Shown piece by piece: positions 44,573 to 54,240 of a stretch of 64,000 nucleotides of DNA. Each line of letters starts with the position of its first letter. The first letter of the stretch is position 1. The position numbers and the translations under genes are program-made. Origin of the DNA: CAYFKJ01 sp964343605 (GTDB lineage: Bacteria > Pseudomonadota > Alphaproteobacteria > UBA2966). The stretch is from the NCBI GenBank assembly GCA_964343605.1, contig CAYFKJ010000007.1:1-64000 (forward strand). The letters are read 5' to 3'. The notes beneath the pieces were generated by a model that was given only the letters and a program-made list of their open reading frames with translations, made no database searches and had not been told where the DNA came from.

Positions 44573-45994
44573 TCATTCGGCACCCTCTTCGCGGACGAGC
44601 CATATCTGATCTCCAACTTTTCCCAGTTTGTGCAGGTCGGCGAGCATGTCCACCATGCGCGGCGAGACCTCGGAACCCGCCATCAGATGAAGTCTGCCGT
44701 CCGTGGTGTAAAAATCCCGGCTGAGCGTAGCGGCCTCGGGCGTCTGGCTGGGGGATACCACGAATTCCTCCCCTTGGAACGCCAACGTACTCGGATCGAT
44801 TTCGATCTCGGCTTCCGGCGCAATCGTATCGCCCGCGCCGGCAGGCAGCACGTAGATGCCCGCCCCCCATTCGTCGTGCTCCCGGCCCTGCCGGCTGAGC
44901 AGGTGCAATTGATCGAGGCAGGAAATCAAACGGCCGCCGATCTTGGTGATGACGGTGCCCTCGGGGATGAAAACCTTGTTGTCCGAGCCCAGAAGATCCC
45001 GTGAAAGGACGGCGTTTGCCGGAATTTCGTCGACCTGGCAAAACTGTTCGCCGGCCTTTGGTTTCACCGGGGCGGGCGCCGGACCACCATCCGCCGTCTC
45101 CTCGGCGAGCATTTCCGGACTGGCGACAGGCGACTTTCCCAGCATCCCAGCGATGTCGTCGAGGCTCAACAAGCGGGCCTCCTCCAACTCGTTCAAGCCC
45201 TCGACGATCTTGCGGGTTTCATCTTCGCCGACAGTGTCGATCAAATTATCGATGGCCGTGACGATCCGTCCCAAAAGATCCGAACCCATCAGCTCTTCGC
45301 CGATGGCCGTCAAAATTTGCGCAATCCGGAAACTCTCGTCGTGAAAACCGGCAAACTCTTCGGCGTTCAACTCCATCAGCTCGGCTTGGGACATAGCTGG
45401 AGATCGCGGCGAAGCTCCGCCACCGCCTGCCGGGGACGCCGTTTGGGCAGCCCCCCGGTGCTGCACCCTGGAGCTTTTTGCGAGTTTCTTGGCCGGCCTG
45501 TTTTCCCCGCCCGCTTCTGCGCTTTCAACCTTTCTCGGCCGGGCGATGTGGACGTTCCGGTAGTGCTCGACCGGCGACAGCCAGGACGTATCGGCGATGG
45601 CATCCATCACCCATTGAAGGCGATTGACCAGTCCACGCTTCGACAGCGGCTTGATCAAAAAGGCGTTCACGTCGAGCGCCAGCGCCTCGTCCACGATATG
45701 TTTGTCGGAGTATCCCGTCACCAGTGCGAACGGGGTGGAACGTTTGGCCGCGGTATCCCCCGTTCGGACGCAGCGCAAAAGCTGCAGCCCGTCCATCAAC
45801 GGCATCTTGAAGTCGGATATGACAATGGTCGCATCGTTCTCCCGATCCTGCAGATAGTTCAGCGCCTGCTCGCCGTTTTCCATTTGCTGAATTCTGGGAT
45901 CGCCGAGGCGCGTCAGCATGGTGGCGATTGTCTGACGGGAAAAATGCTCGTCGTCGACAAGAAGGATGGTGCTGAATGAGAGGTCGAGCTGCAT
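44573..45994 (-). CDS. Response regulator with a long unrecognised output region
   Basis: 473 residues. The receiver (about 8-130) has the acidic pair in ILLVDDEHFSRQT, the phospho-acceptor Asp in VISDFKMPLMDG, and Lys in FLIKPLSKRG. A Pro/Ala/Gly-rich linker (about 160-205) leads to a helical part (about 205-300) and two related C-terminal segments, NAVLSRDLLGSDNKVFIPEG and AATLSRDFYTTDGRLHLMAG, both a turn-rich pattern seen next to HD-GYP-type modules. No DNA-binding or GGDEF/EAL motif is seen. Its ATG immediately follows the stop of the hybrid kinase (TAGATG), so the two form a pair. Confidence 0.85.
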   Translation of the reverse strand: MQLDLSFSTILLVDDEHFSRQTIATMLTRLGDPRIQQMENGEQALNYLQDRENDATIVISDFKMPLMDGLQLLRCVRTGDTAAKRSTPFALVTGYSDKHIVDEALALDVNAFLIKPLSKRGLVNRLQWVMDAIADTSWLSPVEHYRNVHIARPRKVESAEAGGENRPAKKLAKSSRVQHRGAAQTASPAGGGGASPRSPAMSQAELMELNAEEFAGFHDESFRIAQILTAIGEELMGSDLLGRIVTAIDNLIDTVGEDETRKIVEGLNELEEARLLSLDDIAGMLGKSPVASPEMLAEETADGGPAPAPVKPKAGEQFCQVDEIPANAVLSRDLLGSDNKVFIPEGTVITKIGGRLISCLDQLHLLSRQGREHDEWGAGIYVLPAGAGDTIAPEAEIEIDPSTLAFQGEEFVVSPSQTPEAATLSRDFYTTDGRLHLMAGSEVSPRMVDMLADLHKLGKVGDQIWLVREEGAE

Positions 45995-48900
45995 CTATGC
46001 CTCTCCTCCCATCTCACCGGCCTCGGTGAACGCCCGGATGCGCTCCCGTTCCCTTTGTACCGACGGTGACTGAACTTCGATCCCCTCCCAGTCGCCGGCG
46101 ATGGCGCTGTTCTCCAATTCGTCAAGCAATTGCCATAGGACCGTCGCTCCCGTTGCGCCTGCGGCACTCTTGGCCGCGTGCGCCGCATCCTCAACTTTTC
46201 CGGCATCGCGCTCTTGTCGCCCTGCATCGATATCATCGAGGTACGGTGCGACAAACTCGAGGAACGTTCGGACATGGGCATACAAGCCCGCCTCGTCCTC
46301 TTCGATGAGTTCGTAGAGGACGGCGAGGTCGATGGGCGGTTCCCCATCCGACCGATCGCCGGTCGTATCGGGTGCGGCCCGGTCATTCACCCTTCCCTGC
46401 ACCGTCGGAAACCAACGCCCCAGGCAATCCATCAGGCTTTCCGTCGTCAGGGGTTTGGCCAGGAACTCGTCCATGCCGGACTCGAAACATTCCGCTTTCT
46501 GTTCCGCCGACGTCCGTCCCGATACGCCGATAATCAAGATCCTTTCCGAGGTCTCCTCCTCAAGTCTGCGTATCCTCCGTGTCAGATCGAGGCCGTTCAT
46601 CTCCGGCATGACAACGTCGACAAGCAGGGCCGCATATTTTCCGGTCTTGAACAACTCCAGGGCCTTCTCGCCGCTGTCCGCGAGATCACACGCCACGCCG
46701 ACCTTCTTCAATTGCTTGTTGATGACCATCAGATTGATTTGGGCGTCATCGACCACCAGCACCGGCCCGTCGATGGTGAGTGCCTCAGCGCGTTTGTCGG
46801 GCGTGGTCAATTTATCCAGCAATGCGAGGAGATCGTTTTCCTCAAACGGTTTGATCACGACCCGGTTCATGCCGGCGTCGAGACAGGAATCGATCTCCCG
46901 CTTGGTCGCCCCGGCGGTCAGGCCGACGATGGGTATGTCGGCCAACGGCGTCTCCAGTTTGCGAATCCGGCGGGTCGCCTCCAGCCCGTCCATTCCCGGC
47001 ATATGCCGGTCCATGATGACGGCGTCGAATTCGGCTTCCTGCAAGGCTTCCAATGCCTCGACGCCGTTGACGACGTTCACCACCTGATGGCCGGCCCGCG
47101 TAAGCGTCTTGTCGACCACGTCGCGATTGGTGGCGTTGTCCTCCACCTGGAGAATGCGCAAAACCCGTTCCGGCGTCATTCTTGGACCGGCCGTCCGGCT
47201 TTTGCGCCTGATTCTGCGGACGGACTCCAGGTCGGTTTCGCGGTCGATCCCGAACTTGGCAAGGAATGTAAAGGTGCTGCCCTTTCCGACCTCGCTCTCA
47301 AGCGCGATGGTACCGCCCATCAACTGGACGAGATGGCGGCAGATCGAAAGCCCCAGTCCGGTGCCGCCCTGACGACGGGATATTTCGATCGAGGCCTGGA
47401 CGTAGGCGTCAAACAATGATTCCCGGAGGTTGTCCGATATGCCGTGACCGGTGTCGATGACGTCGAAACTGATTTCCGCCCGATCGCGGCTCGTCTTCCT
47501 GCAGGCCACCTCCACGTTGATCGAGCCGTGATCGGTGAACTTTATGGCGTTGCTGAGCAGGTTGAGAAGAATTTGCCGAAGCCGGTGGGGATCCCCGATC
47601 AAAACCGGCGGGATTTTTTCGTCGACGGTGAAGTCAATGCTCAGGTCCTTGATCGCCGCCCGCGGCCGCATGATGGCCACGGCGTAGGACACAACGTCCT
47701 CCAGGTGGAACGCGGCGCTTTCAAGTTCCAGCCGGCCTGCCTCCAGCTTGGAGATGTCCAGCAAATCATCGACGATGGACAGCAACTCCCGGCCGGAATG
47801 CACGATGGCGTCGACGCACTCTCTTGCCTCTCCGTCCTCGATCATATCCTGTAGCAGGTGCGCCATGCCGAGCACGCCGTTCATGGGGGTGCGAACCTCA
47901 TGACTGACGACGGCGACGAAATCGCTTTTCGATTGCGACAGCGCCTCGGCTTCCTCTTTCGCCGCCCGCAATTCCTCCTGGTAGGTATTCCGTTCGGTGA
48001 CATCGGTCAGCATCGTTACCGAACCGCCTCCCTCGAGCGGTGACTTTCGGACATGCAGGGTGCGACCGTTTGGCGGTTTCGTCTCGCGCTCGACGTAAGC
48101 ATCCGACATCAGCTCGGCATAGCGTTCGCGGGCGGCTTGTTCGGCATCGCCCGGACCGTAGAAACCTTTTTGGGCGGAATGTCGAATGACATCCAGAATG
48201 GGCGTGCCGACCTTGACGAAATCGGGATCAAGACCGGAAAGCTCGAAATAGCGGTGATTGAACATCGCGTAGCGGCCTTCTTCGTCCAGCACGAAAATGC
48301 CGTCCGACATTTCGGTCAGCGCCACGCTCAATTGCGCTTCCTTCTCAGCCAGGATTCGCTCGGTTGTCACGCGATCCGTGATATCGGTGCTCGTGACGAC
48401 AAAACCGCCGGCCGGGATGGGGATGCTGACCACGTCGAGGTGTCGTCCGCTCGGCCGGGCGAACTCGCGCCGCCAGATATTGTGCATCCGCCCCGGATCC
48501 TTCACGACCTTGAGGCGTTCCGGCGCCTCATCGCCATAGTCCAGCCGCATTGTCGCGCCGACGACGTCGTCGAATGTTGCGTCTTCGGTAATGATCTCCG
48601 GCGGCAGGTCGAAATGCTTCATGTAATTGGCGTTGTGCGTCACGAGGTTCCAATTGCCGTCGTACATGGTCAAACCCTGCGCCATGTTCTCAAGGATGAG
48701 CTCGAGGATCCGCTTCTTCTCGAGCGCGTCGCGTTCCGCCTCTATCCGCTCGGTCACGTCGAGGTTCACGGCTCCGATCGCTTCCACCTCGCCGTTTTCG
48801 TCGAAGATCGGGAACTTGTTGATCAGCGCCTGGCGGATGCGGCCGTCGGCGGTTGGAATTTCAAACTCGCGCATGACCGGCTTTTTCGTTCGCACGACCT

Positions 48901-50005
48901 CCCGATCGTGCTCCCGATATCTCTCGGCCAGCTCATGCGGATAGATGTCGAATTGGGTCTTGCCGACGATTTCGTCGGACGAGAGGCCCATGACGTCCTC
49001 GACGAATTTGTTGACGACGAGATAGCGTCCCTCGGTGTCCTTCAAGTAGATGTACGTGGGGGAATTGTCCATGAGGGAGCGCAGCCGGGTTTCGCTCTCC
49101 CTCAAGGCATGTTCAGCGCGTTTCCGTTCGGTGATGTCGGTGAAGGAACGAACGAAACCACCGCCCGGGATCCGCTTTCCCCGGGCTTCCAGAATGGTGC
49201 CGTCGGGCATGGTCTGTTCGAACACTGTGCTAGCGTCGCGACCGGTAATTCGATCCACCCTGTCCCGAATATGTTCTTCGACGTTTCCTTCCGGCTTGGG
49301 GTAGAGGCCCTGCTCCATCAGGTAGCGATAGGTCTCGTGCATGGTGGGCCGCGTCGACATCAACTCGTCCGGCAGCTTCCTCAGATCGACATAACGTTTG
49401 TTCCAAATAAGGGCTCTCATCTCGTGGTCGTACAGCATGATGCCCTGATCGACGTTCTCCAGCGCCGCTTCAAGAAGGGCCTTCTGCCGCGCCAACTCCA
49501 TTTCGATGTTCTTTCGCTCGGTGACGTCCATCACCGTGCCGACCATACGGACGGCCTCGCCCTTCCCGTTCCTCTCCACCGCGAATCCCTTGGTCAGCAG
49601 CCAAACGGTGTCTCCGCGTTTGGTTATGGCGCGGTACTCCGCGACGTAATGCTCAAGCTCGCCCTTGCGGTAACGTCGCCCGATGTCGAGAACCTTGTCG
49701 CGATCATCGGGATGGAGGGTGTCGCGCCAGACCTGCTGATTGTCATCGATCTCCCCCGGCGAATAGCCCAGGATTTCCGACCAACGGTCGTTGACCGAGC
49801 TTTGCTTGGTCTTGAAGTTGACGTCCCAGTAGCCGAGGTCGCCGCCCTGCAGCACCAGCTCGAACCGGTTGGCGGGTTCGCCGGTTGCCGGTGCCGGGCG
49901 CGCTTCGAAATCGCTGATGCGTTTTTGGGCAGCCAGAAGTTTGGCGACGAGCTCTTTTTTCGTCTTCCTCATCAAGCCCGTTGCCGATGGCGCCGACCCG
50001 TCCAT
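45995..50005 (-). CDS. Hybrid histidine kinase with five PAS domains, two receivers and an Hpt domain
   Basis: 1336 residues, soluble (no membrane helix). After a short coil (TKKELVAKLLAAQKRISDFE) come five PAS units at about 45-165, 170-290, 295-420, 425-545 and 550-670, each ending with a PAC-like DVTER/DITER. HisKA has the His in VVSHEVRTPMNGVLGM, followed by an HATPase (LLNLLSNAIKF, DTGHGIS, GTGLGLSI). The first receiver has Asp in VIMDRHMPGMDG and the second in LLVDVVMPEMNG. The Hpt ends the chain with AAHAAKSAAGATGA. This is a full internal phosphorelay that likely delivers phosphate to the adjacent response regulator. Two PAS units are of the PAS-7 type (GIMLYDHEMR, GLTMYDGNWN). Confidence 0.94.
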   Translation of the reverse strand: MDGSAPSATGLMRKTKKELVAKLLAAQKRISDFEARPAPATGEPANRFELVLQGGDLGYWDVNFKTKQSSVNDRWSEILGYSPGEIDDNQQVWRDTLHPDDRDKVLDIGRRYRKGELEHYVAEYRAITKRGDTVWLLTKGFAVERNGKGEAVRMVGTVMDVTERKNIEMELARQKALLEAALENVDQGIMLYDHEMRALIWNKRYVDLRKLPDELMSTRPTMHETYRYLMEQGLYPKPEGNVEEHIRDRVDRITGRDASTVFEQTMPDGTILEARGKRIPGGGFVRSFTDITERKRAEHALRESETRLRSLMDNSPTYIYLKDTEGRYLVVNKFVEDVMGLSSDEIVGKTQFDIYPHELAERYREHDREVVRTKKPVMREFEIPTADGRIRQALINKFPIFDENGEVEAIGAVNLDVTERIEAERDALEKKRILELILENMAQGLTMYDGNWNLVTHNANYMKHFDLPPEIITEDATFDDVVGATMRLDYGDEAPERLKVVKDPGRMHNIWRREFARPSGRHLDVVSIPIPAGGFVVTSTDITDRVTTERILAEKEAQLSVALTEMSDGIFVLDEEGRYAMFNHRYFELSGLDPDFVKVGTPILDVIRHSAQKGFYGPGDAEQAARERYAELMSDAYVERETKPPNGRTLHVRKSPLEGGGSVTMLTDVTERNTYQEELRAAKEEAEALSQSKSDFVAVVSHEVRTPMNGVLGMAHLLQDMIEDGEARECVDAIVHSGRELLSIVDDLLDISKLEAGRLELESAAFHLEDVVSYAVAIMRPRAAIKDLSIDFTVDEKIPPVLIGDPHRLRQILLNLLSNAIKFTDHGSINVEVACRKTSRDRAEISFDVIDTGHGISDNLRESLFDAYVQASIEISRRQGGTGLGLSICRHLVQLMGGTIALESEVGKGSTFTFLAKFGIDRETDLESVRRIRRKSRTAGPRMTPERVLRILQVEDNATNRDVVDKTLTRAGHQVVNVVNGVEALEALQEAEFDAVIMDRHMPGMDGLEATRRIRKLETPLADIPIVGLTAGATKREIDSCLDAGMNRVVIKPFEENDLLALLDKLTTPDKRAEALTIDGPVLVVDDAQINLMVINKQLKKVGVACDLADSGEKALELFKTGKYAALLVDVVMPEMNGLDLTRRIRRLEEETSERILIIGVSGRTSAEQKAECFESGMDEFLAKPLTTESLMDCLGRWFPTVQGRVNDRAAPDTTGDRSDGEPPIDLAVLYELIEEDEAGLYAHVRTFLEFVAPYLDDIDAGRQERDAGKVEDAAHAAKSAAGATGATVLWQLLDELENSAIAGDWEGIEVQSPSVQRERERIRAFTEAGEMGGEA

Positions 50006-50098
50006 TTGGATTCCCCCCCAGGAATTCGAATGGTAGCGACACCTTGAACTGCGCCGCTCAAATATTGAATGATTCTAACGCCAATACCACCATGACGC

Positions 50099-50121
50099 AA
50101 AAAAGAGCCCGCCGACCGGGC
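50099..50121 (-). terminator. Rho-independent terminator after the SLC13 permease gene
   Basis: Read on the minus strand, a GC stem (GCCCG and CGGGC at 50117-50121 and 50107-50111, 5-nt loop) is followed by TC and a run of six T (50104-50099). It lies about 120 bp past the permease stop, and its orientation fits ending that transcript before the hybrid-kinase gene. Confidence 0.75.
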
Positions 50122-50241
50122 CTGTCGAACCAAGCACAATTCCTGTTGACCCCGAGCCGTCATTCCGGATGAAGGGATTCGACGGGCGCATTTATGGGGT
50201 AATGGCGTGACCCCAATTTGATCCAAGTAGGACAAGCTGAT

Positions 50242-52005
50242 TCACAATGGCCACACCGTCAGGATCAGGGGTACCGACAGCACGAGAACAAGGACCTGCA
50301 GCGGCAGGCCCACGCGCCAATAGTCACCGAACCGGTAGCCGCCTGGTCCCATCACCAGGACATTGTTCTGATGACCGACGGGTGTCAGGAAAGCCGACGA
50401 TGCGGCGATTGCCGTCGCCATTAGGAACGGATCTGCGTTTACGCCGGTCTGGGTGGCTATTGAGACAGCGATCGGTGCCATCATCACCGCCGTTGCCGCG
50501 TTGTTAATCAGGTTGGTGAGCGCCATGGTCAGAACCATCAACATGGCCAAAACCGCCCAGACCGAAACATGATCCGAAAAGCCGATGACCGATTGGGCAA
50601 GGACACCGGTAACCCCGGTGGTTTCAAGCGCAACGCCTAGGGGAATAAAGGAGCCGAGCAAAACGATTACCGACCAGTCGATGGATTCGTAGACTTCGCG
50701 CGGCGATATCAGGCCAAGCAAAACCAGCGCGAGTACAGCGCCGGAAAAAGATATCTCCACGGGCATGAGGCCGAACGAAGTAACGGCAATGGCGGCGGCC
50801 AGGATGGCTAGGGGCAGGTACCGCTTGCGCCGGCGGATCGGCTGTAGACCCCGCTCGGCCAACGGAATGCAGCCGAGCATCATCATCGTGTCCTGCATGG
50901 TGTCCTTCTCGCCCTGCATCAACAACACGTCGCCGGCCCGAATCAGAACATGGCCCAGACGTTCCTCGATACGTTCCCCCTGGCGGGCGATTGCCAGCAT
51001 ATTAATGCCGTAGCGCCTGGCAAACCTGAGGTCCCGCGCCGAGCGCCAGTCGATCCGCGCGCCCGCCATGACGACGAACTCCATCAGGGCGACATCTTCC
51101 GAGCGCAGCGTTCCCTCATCGATTTCGGCGTGTCCGATCAGCGATAGATCAGCTTCTTCCAAAAGCCGGTGAAAGGCCGCGCTTTCGGTTCTCAGAATGA
51201 GGATATCGCCTTCCTGGAGGGTCATCCCTTGCACCCGTCCGAGATGGCGGAAACCGTGCCGGATGACGCCAATCACCAGGGCTTCGTAGTCGACCAGGCG
51301 CTCTATCTGTCGAATTGATTTGCCGATCGCCCGGGCACCTTTTTCAACTTGGGCCTCGGTGATGTAATTGGCGCCCTCAAGCAGTTCGTCCGGGGTTTTG
51401 CCGCCGCGTCGGGCTTTCGGGATCAATCGCCAGCCGAAAATTACCAGAAATCCCACCCCGATAAGGGTAATGGGGACACCGACCGGCGAAAAATCAAACA
51501 ACCCGAACCCCTGCCCTGTAACGTCCTGGCGGTAGGTGGCGATGATGATGTTCGGCGGGGTGCCAATTTCCGTCATCATGCCGCCGAGGATCGTGCCGAA
51601 CGATAGCGGCATCAGTATCTGGGTCGGTGAGCGCGCTGTCTGCATTGCCAGCGGCATCATCAGAGCCATGGCCCCAACATTATTCATAAATGCCGACAGC
51701 ACGGCCCCAACGAAAGTCAGGAGGGTCAGATTGGCCAGTTGGCTATTCGCGATGTTCGCTACATATTTTGCGGCAATGTCGATTACGCCGGACAACTGCA
51801 GCGCCCGGCTGATCACCAGAACGGCAGCGACCGTGATAACCGCCGGGTGGCCGAATCCAGAGAATGCGCCTTCGACGTCCACAACGCCCAGTACAACCGC
51901 AACAATCAGGGATAGAAAGGCGACGACGTCATGTCGCCAACGTCCCCAAAGGAACAACAGAAGGGCGCAGAGAAGGATAACTGAAATTATTATCTGAGCG
52001 TTCAT
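50242..52005 (-). CDS. SLC13-type anion permease with two RCK_C (TrkA-C) domains
   Basis: 587 residues. N-terminal helices (about 1-190) include the SLC13/CitMHS pattern FMNNVGAMALMMPLA and GGMMTEIGTPPNIIIATYRQD. A soluble middle part (about 205-400) carries two TrkA-C-like regulatory units (RLVDYEALVIGVIRHGF, DILILRTESAAF, and a second LRFARRYGINMLAIARQG). C-terminal helices follow (about 400-585) with ALTNLINNAATAVMMAPIA. Family members transport dicarboxylates, sulfate or other anions with Na+. The substrate is not predictable. Confidence 0.92.
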   Translation of the reverse strand: MNAQIIISVILLCALLLFLWGRWRHDVVAFLSLIVAVVLGVVDVEGAFSGFGHPAVITVAAVLVISRALQLSGVIDIAAKYVANIANSQLANLTLLTFVGAVLSAFMNNVGAMALMMPLAMQTARSPTQILMPLSFGTILGGMMTEIGTPPNIIIATYRQDVTGQGFGLFDFSPVGVPITLIGVGFLVIFGWRLIPKARRGGKTPDELLEGANYITEAQVEKGARAIGKSIRQIERLVDYEALVIGVIRHGFRHLGRVQGMTLQEGDILILRTESAAFHRLLEEADLSLIGHAEIDEGTLRSEDVALMEFVVMAGARIDWRSARDLRFARRYGINMLAIARQGERIEERLGHVLIRAGDVLLMQGEKDTMQDTMMMLGCIPLAERGLQPIRRRKRYLPLAILAAAIAVTSFGLMPVEISFSGAVLALVLLGLISPREVYESIDWSVIVLLGSFIPLGVALETTGVTGVLAQSVIGFSDHVSVWAVLAMLMVLTMALTNLINNAATAVMMAPIAVSIATQTGVNADPFLMATAIAASSAFLTPVGHQNNVLVMGPGGYRFGDYWRVGLPLQVLVLVLSVPLILTVWPL

Positions 52006-52460
52006 GAGGACGTTATCCCTCTCAACTCAACTCAGTTATCCCTGCACATATTATCATGACAGTTCTCAGATAACGATTATGACTCTTCCTGCCCCACCCT
52101 CACGCCACTGAACGTACCGAACAAGGGCGGTGGCAATGCCTTTACTGTTCACCAAACTCGCCGTGACCATTGCTGATGCACAAAACGCGGTGTAACGAGA
52201 TTATTGTCGGCGTCTGAAGCAGTTGATGCTTCAAACCAGGTGGTTTCCTGATTCCAAAACGCAAGGGTATTCTGGGGTGTGCGAATGTCCGTTGGTGGCT
52301 ACCAGCAGCAGTTAGGCGGCTTGCCAATGTATGACGGCTTTCCTGCGCTAAGCGGACATTCTGGGATTAAGCTTCCGTTTTGGGAAGAACAGCGGACCTC
52401 ATTTCGGACCGTCCATCAGGTCCGCTGATGACCCGACGCAGACCCTAGTACGCCGCATGA
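52006..52460. other. Intergenic stretch without a convincing gene
   Basis: About 455 bp between the SLC13 and metacaspase genes. A 61-codon frame on the minus strand (52142-52327) has no ribosome-binding site or family signature and I do not call it. The base composition is closer to the metacaspase gene than to the rest of the window. The right part contains several GCGGAC/GTCCGC words, including cagcggacct and ggtccgctga near 52390-52430. Confidence 0.6.
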
Positions 52461-53816
52461 CTAGCGATACATTGTTAGCTTTCCCTGGCAGCCATCGGTA
52501 TACCCGCCATATGGAATGTGCCACGATCCGCTCCAGCGTCCATTTTCAAGTTTTAGATCGTAAGTGTAGATGTAATTATTCGTAGCAAAACGACCGGAGA
52601 TTTTTTCGTTGTTTATCTCGTCTAATCGACCCGTGAAGCTTTCAAGTAGAGGATGAGAAGCCTTGAGGTTGAAACCAGCCATGACCGCTTTGGTTCGTAC
52701 TTCTTCAGCGAAGCAACCAAATTGGCCGCTGCTACCGGTATGAATCTCCAGCTTCCAGTTTCCTTCAAGTTTACCCGCAGGATCAACTCGAGAGACAACG
52801 ATGGGATTCTGCTTGGTAGATGTTTCGGCTGAAGATTGAGGGACAGCCGAGTCTACAGGTCGTTTGTCCTCCCGTAACTTTGAAGTAGTGGAATATTTTG
52901 GTTCCGAACGCGGCAAAACCGAAAACTTCAGACCAGCCTGAATAGATGCAAGGATCGTTTCGCCTTTCCCATTCACACTCGCATTCTGCCTCCGGCCGTA
53001 GCGCCGACGGGCCTGATAGGTCATTTCGTCATCAAGGTAAGATTGCACCTCTTCAAGTGACACCTTGCCGTCACCGTTTCCATAATCTTTCCCATCAGCC
53101 ACACCGTATAAGGCGGTCAAAAGGTGCATTGTAAAGAGGCCATGTTTTGCTTGTTTGTCCCAACTCGCAACCTGATCCCCGCGGGCAGCAGAAAGTGTCA
53201 CCAATTTGGAGGTGCTTAGAGGCGCTTTCGGTATAACCGAAATTCCCGATGTTGCCTCGATCAGCATGCCCTTGGGTGTGGCGCCAGAGAAGCAGGCGTC
53301 GAGAAATACCTGAATAGATCTTGCGGGAAGTTTGGTTAGGTTCGCATACAACGTATCAACCGGATAACCGGTGATCTCTGCCCGATTGGCATCCCCGTCC
53401 GTGGGTAGAAGATAGGCGCGCCTATCCTTCATGCCAGGAACGCCGTGACCCGAGTAAAAAACAACTACATTGGATTTGCCCGGACGGACCCAATCAAAGA
53501 GCTTACCCTCATGGTTCTTCTCGTTACCGAAGACCGCTTCAAGCTGTTTGCCGGTTGCGTTCTGAAGTTCGATGATATTGCCTTCGCGGTAGCCAAGAAC
53601 TTCAATGACATATTTCTTCATGGCTTCCGCGTCATTGTGGGCGAAGGAAACCTCAGGTATGTCCTTACCATACGACTTATTGCCGACGATCACGGCGATC
53701 GAGTGTTTGTTGCTTGATTCAGCTTGAGCGGACTGAAACACGGCCAATGACCACATCAGTGCCACTATCATTGTGGCGACAGTCCAACATGCCGATTTGA
53801 GTGTGCACCGGGACAT
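52461..53816 (-). CDS. Secreted metacaspase-like (C14) peptidase with a C-terminal beta domain
   Basis: 451 residues from ATG 53816, with GGAGGAAGG before it. Signal peptide ending near QSAQA. The caspase-like domain (about 38-260) begins with HSIAVIVGNKSYG and has the catalytic dyad H124 (YSGHG) and C175 (FLDACFSG), both present. A degenerate Ca-binding loop, NGDGKVSLEEV, lies near residue 249, and a Pro/Ser/Thr-rich linker leads to a beta-rich C-terminal domain (about 345-451) with two Cys, which I do not recognise. The gene is richer in A and T than its neighbours, a sign of recent transfer. A periplasmic or secreted protease role is likely. Confidence 0.85.
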   Translation of the reverse strand: MSRCTLKSACWTVATMIVALMWSLAVFQSAQAESSNKHSIAVIVGNKSYGKDIPEVSFAHNDAEAMKKYVIEVLGYREGNIIELQNATGKQLEAVFGNEKNHEGKLFDWVRPGKSNVVVFYSGHGVPGMKDRRAYLLPTDGDANRAEITGYPVDTLYANLTKLPARSIQVFLDACFSGATPKGMLIEATSGISVIPKAPLSTSKLVTLSAARGDQVASWDKQAKHGLFTMHLLTALYGVADGKDYGNGDGKVSLEEVQSYLDDEMTYQARRRYGRRQNASVNGKGETILASIQAGLKFSVLPRSEPKYSTTSKLREDKRPVDSAVPQSSAETSTKQNPIVVSRVDPAGKLEGNWKLEIHTGSSGQFGCFAEEVRTKAVMAGFNLKASHPLLESFTGRLDEINNEKISGRFATNNYIYTYDLKLENGRWSGSWHIPYGGYTDGCQGKLTMYR

Positions 53817-54240
53817 CACCTTCCTCCTCCCCCAAGGTTGAAAGCACCCGCATCTCTCACCCTACAGGAATGAGATGTGGAGATATAGGTGGCTGTGGAA
53901 GGGTTGGGATTGTTTGACGTGGGCTTGGATATCTCATAGGGCAAATCGAATTGTCCGCTTCTGGCTAATTGCGGAACTTGGCCGTGGGCCGTGTTGATGT
54001 CCGCTTCTGACCCGAAGCGGACGCCAACCGAGTTGGGAAGCGGTCTTCCCGACTAAGTCCGCAATCGGCCATTGGCGTGAACATACGTCCATTGTCTGAA
54101 TTGACCGGCGGTTTCATTGGCGCTGGTCGACATCCGCGCGCGGGCACCGCAAAGAAATTCCGAATTTGATGAAGGAAAATTGACTGGAAGCCGAACCGGC
54201 TTTCATGTCTCTATTTGACGGCTGAAATTTGGAGACTGCG
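53817..54240. other. Intergenic stretch with short palindromes, upstream of the redox locus
   Basis: About 420 bp with no supported gene. A perfect 9-bp inverted repeat, GTCCGCTTC ... GAAGCGGAC, lies at 53999-54022 with a 6-nt loop, and a related gtccgcttctgg copy is near 53953. A weaker hairpin (AAGCCG, loop AAC, CGGCTT; 54188-54202) precedes the ccdA-like gene by about 40 bp. Promoter elements for the ccdA/thioredoxin unit should be in the right part, but none is clear. Confidence 0.6.
53999..54022. repeat. Perfect 9-bp inverted repeat GTCCGCTTC/GAAGCGGAC
   Basis: Stem GTCCGCTTC (53999-54007), loop tgaccc, stem GAAGCGGAC (54014-54022). Sequence relatives occur about 45 bp to the left and on the other side of the metacaspase gene near 52320-52430. 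This looks like a dispersed intergenic repeat rather than a terminator, since no T-run follows. Confidence 0.6.

Noticed and set aside
48053..50047. Long open frame on the plus strand (664 codons)
   Set aside because: Antisense to the hybrid kinase, with no family motif; long shadow frames are expected in GC-rich coding DNA.
52142..52327. Small minus-strand gene of 61 codons
   Set aside because: No ribosome-binding site, no signal or conserved-looking segment, and composition like the non-coding spacer.
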